A DNA stretch of 17,680 bases. It comes from Microbacteriaceae bacterium. Lineage in GTDB: Bacteria; Actinomycetota; Actinomycetes; Actinomycetales; Microbacteriaceae. The stretch is taken from the NCBI GenBank assembly GCA_012719255.1, contig JAAYAS010000190.1:1-17680 (forward strand), in the 5' to 3' direction. A program made the translations under genes and the position numbers. The number at the start of each line of letters is the position of its first letter. The first letter of the stretch is position 1. Below are positions 1 to 5,887 of this stretch, in pieces. The notes beneath the pieces were generated by a model. That model had not been told where the DNA came from. It did no database searches and saw only the letters and a program-made list of their open reading frames with translations.

Positions 1-50
1 GCCTCCGACATCGGCCGGGGATTCCGCACCCGGCGAACCCGGGAATGCGA

Positions 51-79
51 GAAGCCCCGGTCGCGATGACCGGGGCTTC
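51..79 (-). terminator. Hairpin downstream of tRNA-Lys
   Basis: A perfect 12-bp inverted repeat, GAAGCCCCGGTC (51-62) and GACCGGGGCTTC (68-79), has a 5-nt loop and begins 3 nt beyond the tRNA 3' end. The position fits a transcription terminator or 3' processing hairpin for the minus-strand tRNA. There is no good T-run after it, so a purely intrinsic terminator is not certain. In bases 1-50 I see only weaker CCCGG/CCGGG dyads and no gene. Confidence 0.6.
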
Positions 80-81
80 CG

Positions 82-157
82 TGGTGCGCCCCCTGGGACT
101 CGAACCCAGAACCCATTGATTAAGAGTCAATTGCTCTGCCGATTGAGCTAGAGGCGC
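82..157 (-). tRNA. tRNA-Lys (anticodon CTT)
   Basis: Read on the minus strand, the 5' acceptor strand GCGCCTC (157-151) pairs with GGGGCGC. The T arm is CTGGG-TTCGAGT-CCCAG. The anticodon stem ATTGA/TCAAT encloses the loop CTCTTAA, giving anticodon CTT, which reads the lysine codon AAG. The discriminator base is A (85) and CCA is encoded (84-82). The mature body is 73 nt before CCA, and all arms have normal size. Confidence 0.96.
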
Positions 158-184
158 GTTCGCCGTCATGACGACGACTGAGCA

Positions 185-213
185 AGATTAGCACCCGCCC
201 GCACGGTCCGCAA
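185..213 (-). promoter_or_regulatory. Promoter of tRNA-Lys
   Basis: On the minus strand a -35 box TTGCGG (213-208) and a -10 box TAATCT (190-185) are separated by exactly 17 bp. Transcription would begin near 178, about 20 nt before the mature tRNA 5' end. This is a good match to the housekeeping-sigma consensus in an otherwise GC-rich intergenic region. Confidence 0.65.
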
Positions 214-281
214 ACCGGCGGATGACCGGGTGCGCCCGGCTAGGTTGAGGGGCGTCCGCGTCCCCGCCCGAAGGAGCCACG

Positions 282-755
282 ATGACCGACGCCGCCCGCC
301 TCGCCCCCGGCGATGCCGCCCCCGACTTCACCCTCGAGAACCAGGCCGGCGAGCCGGTGTCGCTCGCCGATCAGCGCGGCAGCAAGGTCGTGCTGTTCAC
401 CTACCCGAAGGCGTTCACGCCCGGCTGCACCAAGGAGGCGTGCGACTTCCGTGACGCTGAGGAGCGCATCCTCGCCGCCGGCTACCGCATCCTCGCGATC
501 TCGGGCGACCCGGTGGAGAAGCTCGCCCGCTTCGCCGACGAGCACGAACTGCCCTACCCGCTGCTCAGCGACCCCGACCATGCGGTGCAGACCGCCTACG
601 CGGCCTACGGAGAGAAGAAGAACTACGGCCGCGTCTACGAGGGCGCGATCCGCTCGACCTTCCTCATCGACGAGGAGGGCCGCATCATCGAGGCGCTCTA
701 CAACGTGAAGGCGACCGGTCACGTCGACCGCATCCTGAAGAAGCTCGAGGGCTGA
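282..755 (+). CDS. bcp: Thioredoxin-dependent thiol peroxidase (Bcp/PrxQ-type peroxiredoxin)
   Basis: A 157-residue protein of the AhpC/TSA thioredoxin-fold superfamily, the usual length for Bcp/PrxQ. The peroxidatic motif PKAFTPGC gives Pro42, Thr46 and the peroxidatic Cys49. Cys54 lies five residues on, the arrangement of atypical two-cysteine Bcp enzymes, where the pair forms an intramolecular disulfide. Arg124 in the IRSTFLID segment is the expected activating arginine. The family reduces hydrogen peroxide and organic or lipid hydroperoxides in the cytosol using thioredoxin. The start is supported by AAGGAG 6 nt upstream of ATG. A TAGGTT (241-246) could be a -10 box, but I see no good -35. 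It appears to be a single-gene transcript, divergent from the tRNA. Confidence 0.95.
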   Translation: MTDAARLAPGDAAPDFTLENQAGEPVSLADQRGSKVVLFTYPKAFTPGCTKEACDFRDAEERILAAGYRILAISGDPVEKLARFADEHELPYPLLSDPDHAVQTAYAAYGEKKNYGRVYEGAIRSTFLIDEEGRIIEALYNVKATGHVDRILKKLEG

Positions 756-801
756 CGCCCGGTCATCACCCGCGCCGATCCGCGGTGTCGGAGGCGATTG
801 C

Positions 802-807
802 TAGCCT
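802..807 (+). promoter_or_regulatory. Candidate -10 box for a leaderless AAA+ gene transcript
   Basis: TAGCCT ends 6 nt before the ATG at 814, and no Shine-Dalgarno sequence precedes that ATG. Transcription starting at or next to the ATG would give a leaderless mRNA, which is common in actinobacteria. No convincing -35 hexamer is seen. Confidence 0.4.
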
Positions 808-813
808 CGCGGC

Positions 814-2328
814 ATGACCGGCGACCACGGCGACCTCCGCGCGTTCATCGAGATCATCCGGCGCACCGTCGCCGCCGATCCCGAGAACCACGCGTTGCGC
901 GCCGACCTCGTCGAGCTGCTGCTCGAGCACGACCCGGATGCGGCCGAGGCCGAGTGCGCCGAGCTCGCGGCCCGCGGCGCGAACCCGCGCACCGTCGAGG
1001 TGCTGCGGGCGCGCGTCGCGGCCGCGCGGCTGCGCCGGCGCTCGGGCGACGGCGATGCCGAGCCAGGTCCCCGGGGTGCGGCGTCGGGCACCCGGGATGC
1101 GACGTCGGGCGCCCGGGACGCGGCGCCGAGCACCCGGGATGCGGCGCCCGGCACCCGGGATGCGGTGCCCGGGCCGGGCGCGCAGCCCGCGCATCCCGCG
1201 CCGCCCGCGTCGTTCAGCGCCCCGCCGTCCCCGCCGTCGGCGCCGCCGACCGCTCCGATGCCGCCCGCACCGTCGGCACCGCCCGCCGCCCCGCCGCCGC
1301 CCGCATCGTCCGAACCGCGCTCCCCGCTCGAGCCGATGCGCGGCGAGTCGCCCGCGCCGCAGCACCCGACCCCTGACGCGCCGCACCGTCCGTCCACCGA
1401 CGCGCCGATGCGCATCGAGCGCGGCGAGCCCAGCGACGAGCGGCCGTTCTTCGAGGTCGACCGGCCGGCGGTGCGCCTCGCCGACGTCGCCGGCATGGGC
1501 GAGGTGAAGGGTCACCTCGAGTCGGCGTTCCTCGCGCCGCTGCGCAACCCCGATCTCGCCCGCATGTACGGGCAGTCGCCGCGCGGCAGCCTGCTCATGT
1601 ACGGCCCGCCCGGCTGCGGCAAGACCTACATCGCCCGGGCCATCGCCGGCGAGCTCGACGCGAGCTTCATCCACGTCACCGTCGCCGACGTCATCGGCCA
1701 GTTCTGGGGGCAGAGCGAGAAGGCGCTGCACGAGGTGTTCGAGACCGCCCGCGGCGCGCGCCCGTGCGTGATCTTCTTCGACGAGTTCGACGCGATCGGC
1801 GGCCGCCGCACCTCGGGCGGCTCGAACGCGCACTCGCTGCGCATGATCACGAGCCAGCTGCTCATCGAGCTCGACGGCGTCGAGGCCTCGAACGACGGCG
1901 TCTACGTGCTCGCCGCCACCAACCGGCCGTGGGACATCGACCCCGCGCTGCGCCGCCCCGGCCGCCTCGACCGCACCGCGCTGATCCTGCCGCCCGACGA
2001 GCCGGCGCGCGCGGCGATCGTCGCCGGCGGCCTGCGCGACCGACCCGCCGGCCGCATCGACCTCGCCTCGGTCGTCGCGCGCACCGACGAGTTCTCCGGC
2101 GCCGACCTCGCGCACCTCGTCGACACCGCCGTGCAGGGCGCCTTCGCCGACGCGATGCGCACCGGCGTGCCCCGCATGATCGAGACCGGCGACCTGCTGC
2201 GCGCGGCCGCCGACCTCACCCCCTCGACCCGCGCCTGGTTCGAGCAGGTGAAGCCGGTGCTCGAGTACGGCATCGACGACGGCACCTTCGCGCAGCTGCG
2301 CTCGTACCTGCGCCGGCACCGCATCTGA
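814..2328 (+). CDS. AAA+ ATPase (FtsH/Cdc48-type single module) with helical N-domain and Pro/Ala linker
   Basis: A 504-residue protein with three parts. Residues 1-75 form helices with TPR-like spacing. Residues about 80-205 are a low-complexity Pro/Ala linker starting with tandem seven-residue repeats (GTRDAAP type). Residues about 215-450 are one AAA+ module: Walker A GPPGCGKT (264-271), Walker B VIFFDE (319-324), sensor-1 Asn370, and the second region of homology with arginine fingers Arg381 and Arg384 (LRRPGRLDR). All catalytic elements of an active hexameric ATPase are present. There is no M41 protease domain and no membrane segment, so it is not FtsH itself. The C-terminal helical lid ends at SYLRRHRI. 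The next gene starts 8 bp downstream and encodes a membrane TPR protein, so the two probably work together, perhaps in remodelling or quality control of a client. The client is unknown. Confidence 0.88.
   Translation: MTGDHGDLRAFIEIIRRTVAADPENHALRADLVELLLEHDPDAAEAECAELAARGANPRTVEVLRARVAAARLRRRSGDGDAEPGPRGAASGTRDATSGARDAAPSTRDAAPGTRDAVPGPGAQPAHPAPPASFSAPPSPPSAPPTAPMPPAPSAPPAAPPPPASSEPRSPLEPMRGESPAPQHPTPDAPHRPSTDAPMRIERGEPSDERPFFEVDRPAVRLADVAGMGEVKGHLESAFLAPLRNPDLARMYGQSPRGSLLMYGPPGCGKTYIARAIAGELDASFIHVTVADVIGQFWGQSEKALHEVFETARGARPCVIFFDEFDAIGGRRTSGGSNAHSLRMITSQLLIELDGVEASNDGVYVLAATNRPWDIDPALRRPGRLDRTALILPPDEPARAAIVAGGLRDRPAGRIDLASVVARTDEFSGADLAHLVDTAVQGAFADAMRTGVPRMIETGDLLRAAADLTPSTRAWFEQVKPVLEYGIDDGTFAQLRSYLRRHRI
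1070..1174 (+). repeat. Five 21-bp tandem repeats in the AAA+ linker
   Basis: The core CCCGGG(A/G)(T/C)GCG recurs at 1070, 1091, 1112, 1133 and 1154, an exact 21-bp period with no indels. Each unit encodes seven residues of the type (S/P)-G-(T/A)-R-D-A-(A/T/V). It falls in a proline-rich, probably disordered linker. Confidence 0.85.
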
Positions 2329-2336
2329 GGCCCCGG

Positions 2337-3413
2337 ATGCACGACGACGCGATCCGGCGGGCGCAGGGCCTGCTGCAGGCGGGGATGGCCGACCGCGCCC
2401 TGCCGATCGTGCGCGCGGCGCTGGCCCTCGACCCCGCCGACGCCCGCCTCCACCTGCTCGCCGCCGCGGCCCACCACGACCTCGGCGGGCACGCCGACGC
2501 CGAGCGGCACGCCCGCATCGCGGCCGGCGCCCCCGAGCTCGCCGCCGGCGCCTGGCAGCTCGTCGCCGCCGCGATCGGCGCCACCGGCGAGCGGCGCGAC
2601 GAGGCGGTCGACGCCGCCCGGCGCGCCGTGCAGCTCGACCCGCACGCCGCCGACCGGCGCGCGACCCTCGCCGCGATGCTCGTGCGCGCGGGCCGCTCGG
2701 CCGACGCGATCGCCGAGGCGCGGCAATCGGTCGCCCTCGCCGACGACGACCCCGGGCGGGCCCGAGCGCTCGCCGTGCTCGCCACCGCCCACGCGGCGAA
2801 CCGCGACCGCCGCGAGGCCCGCGAGCACGCCCGCCGGGCGGTCGCCCACGACCCGACGGCCGTGCACCTGCTCGACACCCTCATGCGCGTGCAGCTCGCG
2901 ACCGGGCAGCGCGCCGAGGCGATGGCGAGCGCCCTCGCCGTGCTCCGGCAGGCGCCGACCGAGGCGGCGCCGCCGGTGCTCGCCCGCATCGCGCTCTACC
3001 TCGTCGAGCACCGGCTCGTGGGGTGGCTGCTCGTGGTGTCGTTCGTCGTGCCGCTCGTCGTCTTCGGCGGCGGCGGCGCGCTCGGCGCGCTCGACGACGG
3101 CTCGCCGCACGCCGGGCTCGTCGTGCGGCTCGGCGGCGCGCTCGGGCTCGCGGCCACCGGCGGCGTGCTCGCCCGGCTGCTCGCGCCGCTGCGGGATGCG
3201 GGCGTGCGGCGGGCGGTCGCGCGGTTCGCCCGCCGATCGCCGCGCAGCTGGTTCGTCGGCGTCGTCGTCGCGCTCATGGCGCTGAGCTACCTCGCGGCGC
3301 TCGTGCTCGGCGAGCTCGCGTTCCCGGGGGTGCCGGCGCCGTTCCTGCTGCTGCTCGTCGCCTGGTGGGCGCACGGCCTCGCCGCACGGGCCGTGCCGAC
3401 GCCCGGCGCCTGA
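2337..3413 (+). CDS. TPR-repeat protein with four C-terminal transmembrane helices
   Basis: A 358-residue protein. Residues 1-220 are Ala/Arg-rich helical pairs with TPR character, for example LALDPADARLHLLAAAAHHD, followed by repeats around VQLDPHA and VAHDPTA. Residues about 228-248, 260-283, 306-328 and 335-352 are hydrophobic and form four predicted membrane helices. The TPR part is probably cytosolic. The reading frame is open far upstream inside the AAA+ gene, but ATG 2337 is chosen because GAGG lies 6 nt before it and it follows the ATPase stop by 8 bp. It is almost certainly co-transcribed with the ATPase and may recruit it, or its clients, to the membrane. That role is inference; I do not recognise a named family. 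Confidence 0.8.
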   Translation: MHDDAIRRAQGLLQAGMADRALPIVRAALALDPADARLHLLAAAAHHDLGGHADAERHARIAAGAPELAAGAWQLVAAAIGATGERRDEAVDAARRAVQLDPHAADRRATLAAMLVRAGRSADAIAEARQSVALADDDPGRARALAVLATAHAANRDRREAREHARRAVAHDPTAVHLLDTLMRVQLATGQRAEAMASALAVLRQAPTEAAPPVLARIALYLVEHRLVGWLLVVSFVVPLVVFGGGGALGALDDGSPHAGLVVRLGGALGLAATGGVLARLLAPLRDAGVRRAVARFARRSPRSWFVGVVVALMALSYLAALVLGELAFPGVPAPFLLLLVAWWAHGLAARAVPTPGA

Positions 3414-3465
3414 GCCCGGCGCGAGGGCGGGGCCGGCAGGGGCCGACGGGCGCCGGCGGGCTCAG
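3410..3465. terminator. Shared hairpin between convergent genes
   Basis: CTGAGCCC (3410-3417) pairs with GGGCTCAG (3458-3465), and GGCGC (3418-3422) extends the stem with GCGCC (3450-3454), leaving a 3-nt bulge. The outer stem contains the stop codons of both convergent genes. There is no T-run, so it is a candidate bidirectional terminator or 3'-end protecting structure rather than a classical intrinsic terminator. Confidence 0.45.
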
Positions 3466-3872
3466 CCGCGGTGGCGCAGCCGCTCGGTGACCTTCGGGTG
3501 GAACACGAGGATGAGGCCGAGCAGCGAGATGCCCGCGAGTCCCCAGCCGATCGCATCCGCCATGTCGCCCTGCAGGATCACGACCGCGACGGCCGCCTGC
3601 AGCACCTGCCACACCATCGTGATCGAGCGCGTCCACGGCTGACCGCGCAGGATGCCGGTGAACACGCCGAACAGCGTCGCCGACGCGATGAGCGCGAGCA
3701 CGACGAGCGCGATCGACGAGGCGAGCGAGAGCGCCGGCAGCGTGAGGATGTCGACGACGAGCAGGCCCGCGACCGCGAGCATCACCAGCGCCTCGATGAG
3801 CACCACCCCGAGCAGCGCCTTCACGGGCAGGCTCAGCGGCGGCAGCGGCGTGTCGGGAGAGGGGTCGGACAA
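3462..3872 (-). CDS. Small four-helix integral membrane protein, unknown function
   Basis: A 136-residue protein with a polar Pro-rich N-terminus (MSDPSPDTPLPPLSL) and four hydrophobic helices at about residues 17-42, 49-74, 83-101 and 107-124. It ends in a short basic tail (KVTERLRHRG). The start is TTG at 3872: AAGGA lies 6 nt upstream and no ATG is suitably placed. The frame extends upstream without a supported start. The gene is divergent from whiB1 and converges on the TPR gene. I recognise no catalytic motif and no family; small multi-pass proteins of this kind are often annotated only as membrane proteins. Confidence 0.75.
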   Translation of the reverse strand: MSDPSPDTPLPPLSLPVKALLGVVLIEALVMLAVAGLLVVDILTLPALSLASSIALVVLALIASATLFGVFTGILRGQPWTRSITMVWQVLQAAVAVVILQGDMADAIGWGLAGISLLGLILVFHPKVTERLRHRG

Positions 3873-3881
3873 AAGAAATCC

Positions 3882-3910
3882 TTGATCAGCCTGCAACTGC
3901 GTGGCAAGAT
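3882..3910 (+). promoter_or_regulatory. Candidate whiB1 promoter
   Basis: TTGATC (3882-3887), a 17-bp spacer and CAAGAT (3905-3910) resemble a -35/-10 pair in a comparatively AT-rich patch of the divergent intergenic region. Initiation near 3917 would give a 5' leader of about 127 nt before whiB1. The AT-richness could equally serve a minus-strand promoter for the membrane protein gene. Confidence 0.35.
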
Positions 3911-3943
3911 GATAACTCAGATCGGGGCAACGTCTGCTGTGCG

Positions 3944-3956
3944 CGACAACTTGTCG
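3944..3956. promoter_or_regulatory. 13-bp palindrome upstream of whiB1
   Basis: CGACAA-C-TTGTCG is a perfect dyad with a single central base, about 90 bp upstream of the whiB1 start. It could bind a dimeric regulator such as a TetR- or GntR-type protein. No CRP-like TGTGA-N6-TCACA site, known to control whiB1 in mycobacteria, is visible here. Confidence 0.3.
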
Positions 3957-4008
3957 ATTCGCGCGCCGTCCGCCCCGTGCGAGCTCCTCGGACTGGAGTC
4001 GTTGTGTC

Positions 4009-4022
4009 GCGCCCGCGGGCGC
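4009..4022. promoter_or_regulatory. 14-bp palindrome just before the whiB1 ribosome binding site
   Basis: GCGCCCGCGGGCGC is a perfect 14-bp palindrome ending 5 nt before AAGGAG (4028-4033). In RNA it is fully self-complementary but leaves no loop unless its centre opens, so it could form a short leader hairpin or bind a protein as DNA. In a genome this GC-rich, chance is also possible. Confidence 0.25.
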
Positions 4023-4043
4023 AGGAAAAGGAGCACCTGACTG

Positions 4044-4292
4044 ATGGATTGGCGTGATGCGGCCGCTTGCCTCGATGCCGACCCCGAACTGTTCTTCCCC
4101 GTCGGCAACACCGGCCCCGCGCTCGAGCAGATCGACGCCGCCAAGTCGGTGTGCGCCCGTTGCCGGGTGACCGAGCAGTGCCTGCAGTACGCGCTCGAGA
4201 CGAGCCAGGACTCGGGCGTGTGGGGCGGGCTGTCGGAGGACGAGCGCCGCGCCCTGAAGCGCCGCGCCGCCCGCGCGCGCCGCGCTTCGTAG
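4044..4292 (+). CDS. whiB1: WhiB1-type iron-sulfur transcriptional regulator
   Basis: An 82-residue Wbl protein. The four cluster ligands are Cys9, Cys37, Cys40 and Cys46 (C-x27-C-x2-C-x5-C), the spacing of M. tuberculosis WhiB1. They are followed by the GVWGG turn (58-62) and a basic tail LKRRAARARRAS. The family binds an oxygen-tolerant, nitric-oxide-reactive [4Fe-4S] cluster and works with the primary sigma factor; in mycobacteria whiB1 is essential. AAGGAG lies 10 nt before the ATG. The neighbour on the other strand is a PdtaS-type kinase, as in Rv3219-Rv3220c, which supports assignment to the WhiB1 branch. It belongs to the Wbl family with very high confidence and to WhiB1 with good confidence. 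Confidence 0.94.
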   Translation: MDWRDAAACLDADPELFFPVGNTGPALEQIDAAKSVCARCRVTEQCLQYALETSQDSGVWGGLSEDERRALKRRAARARRAS

Positions 4293-4302
4293 GCGAACGA
4301 GC

Positions 4303-4339
4303 ATCGAGCGCCCCGAGCCGGACGGCCGGGGCGCTCGAT
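4303..4339. terminator. Bidirectional terminator between whiB1 and pdtaS
   Basis: A perfect 13-bp stem, ATCGAGCGCCCCG (4303-4315) with CGGGGCGCTCGAT (4327-4339), has an 11-nt loop that can pair further. It is followed on the plus strand by CGTTTCC. It sits 10 nt after the whiB1 stop and 17 nt past the convergent kinase stop. Its strength and position fit termination of whiB1 and probably of both transcripts. Confidence 0.75.
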
Positions 4340-4356
4340 CGTTTCCGGCGTCCGCC

Positions 4357-5877
4357 TCAGCCCTCGATGACGCCCCAGCGCTTCGGCACCCGGATGCGCA
4401 CCCGCGTGCCCTCGCCGGGCGTCGAGTCCCAGGTGATCGAGCCGCCGAGCTCGCCCTCGACGAGCGTGCGCACGATCTGCGTGCCGAGGCCGTTGCCGAT
4501 CGATCCCTCGGCCATGCCGCGGCCGTTGTCGTCGACGTCGATGTCGAGGTAGTCGTCGTCGCGGTGCACGCGCACGAGCACGCGGCCCTCGGTGGCGCCG
4601 GCGTCGAAGCCGTGCTCGACGGCGTTGGTGACGAGCTCGGTGAGCGCGAGCGCGAGCGGCGTCGCGTACTCGCTCGGCACCGCGCCGAACGTGCCCTCGA
4701 GCGCGGGCCGGATGAACCGGCCGCCCTCGCCGCTCGCGACCTCGGTGGCGAGCTTCATCACCCGCATGAACACCTCGTCGAACTCGACCGACTGCGAGAA
4801 GCCGCCCGAGAGGGTGTCGTGCACGACCGCGATCGACGAGACCCGGCGCATCGCCTGCAGCAGCGCCTCGCGGCCGTCCTCGCTGCGGGCGCGGCGGGCC
4901 TGGATGCGCAGCAGCGCGGCGACGGTCTGCAGGTTGTTCTTCACGCGGTGGTGGATCTCGCGGATCGTCGCGTCCTTGGTGATGAGCTCCTGCTGCTGGT
5001 GGCGCACATCGGTGGTGTCGCGGCAGATGACGATGGCGCCGAGCCGGCGGCCGTGCCGGTGCATCGGGATCGCCCGGAGGGTGACGGTGGTGCCGTGCGC
5101 GTCGACGTCGGTCATCCACGGCGCGCGGCCGGTGACGACGAGCGGCAGCGCCTCGTCGACGGTGACGTGGTGCTTGTCGTCGTCGACGAGCATCGAGGCG
5201 ACGTCGGCGAGCGCCTCGCCCTCGAGCTCGCCGCCGAAGCCGAGCTTGTTCATCGCCGACAGCGCGTTCGCGCTCGCGAAGGTGACGACGCCCTCGGGGT
5301 TGAGGCGGATGAGGCCGTCGTGGGCCCGGGGCGCGCCCCGCCGCGAGAACTCGGGGGCGTCGGGGTCGGGGAAGTCGCCGGCCTCGATCATGTCGAACAG
5401 GTCGTCGCTCACCTCGTGGAAGGTGACCTCCTGCCGGGTGAGCACCCGGTGGCCGGAGAGGTTCGTGTGGCGGCTGATGATCGCGATCGGATGCTCGGAG
5501 CGGGTGCGCGTGCCGTCGCCGTTGCGGCGCACCGAGAACACCGGGGTGACGGTGAGCTGCGCGGGGATCTCGTCGAACCAGTCGGGCTCGGTCGAGCGCA
5601 CCGTGCGGCCCTCGTCGTAGGCGCGGCGGATGTGCGCCTCCCACTGCTCGCGCACCGGCTGACCGATGAGGTCGCGGTAGAACAGCGTCGGCGCGCCCGA
5701 GGGCCGCATCTGGCCGACGGCGATGAAGCCGCCGTCGTCGGTGCGCACCCAGAGCACGAGGTCGGCGATCGCGAGGTCGGCGAGCAGCTGCAGGTCGGCG
5801 GTCAGCAGCCCCAGCCACTGGCGGTCGCAGTCGTCGAGACGGCCGTGGCGCTGGAGCAGATTGGAGATGCTGGACAC
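4357..5877 (-). CDS. pdtaS: Sensor histidine kinase, PdtaS-like (HisKA_2/HWE-related)
   Basis: A 506-residue cytosolic kinase without membrane segments, the size of M. tuberculosis PdtaS (Rv3220c). Residues 1-150 resemble the GAF-like input domain, about 190-290 a PAS domain (IRLNPEGVVTFASANALS), and 300-380 the HisKA_2 dimerisation domain with REIHHRVKNNLQT; the first histidine, His309, is the expected phosphoacceptor. The HATPase domain follows: N-box TELVTNAVEHGF with Asn418, G1 box DDNGRGM (449-455) and G2 box NGLGTQ (462-467). PdtaS phosphorylates the antiterminator-type regulator PdtaR, and in mycobacteria its kinase activity responds to copper and nitric oxide. No pdtaR lies in this window. 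The start is GTG at 5877, with the next gene's stop 10 bp upstream. Confidence 0.92.
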   Translation of the reverse strand: MSSISNLLQRHGRLDDCDRQWLGLLTADLQLLADLAIADLVLWVRTDDGGFIAVGQMRPSGAPTLFYRDLIGQPVREQWEAHIRRAYDEGRTVRSTEPDWFDEIPAQLTVTPVFSVRRNGDGTRTRSEHPIAIISRHTNLSGHRVLTRQEVTFHEVSDDLFDMIEAGDFPDPDAPEFSRRGAPRAHDGLIRLNPEGVVTFASANALSAMNKLGFGGELEGEALADVASMLVDDDKHHVTVDEALPLVVTGRAPWMTDVDAHGTTVTLRAIPMHRHGRRLGAIVICRDTTDVRHQQQELITKDATIREIHHRVKNNLQTVAALLRIQARRARSEDGREALLQAMRRVSSIAVVHDTLSGGFSQSVEFDEVFMRVMKLATEVASGEGGRFIRPALEGTFGAVPSEYATPLALALTELVTNAVEHGFDAGATEGRVLVRVHRDDDYLDIDVDDNGRGMAEGSIGNGLGTQIVRTLVEGELGGSITWDSTPGEGTRVRIRVPKRWGVIEG

Positions 5878-5887
5878 ATCCGCAAGC

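Noticed and set aside
51..157. tRNA-Lys as integration site of a mobile element
   Set aside because: There is no integrase and no duplicated tRNA 3' end elsewhere in the window.
814..2328. FtsH protease
   Set aside because: The protein lacks membrane helices and the HExxH zinc protease domain and ends after the AAA+ lid.
1764..2336. N-terminal extension of the TPR protein into the AAA+ gene
   Set aside because: It overlaps the ATPase Walker B to C-terminus region in another frame and is Arg/Pro-rich. ATG 2337 has a ribosome binding site and proper operon spacing.
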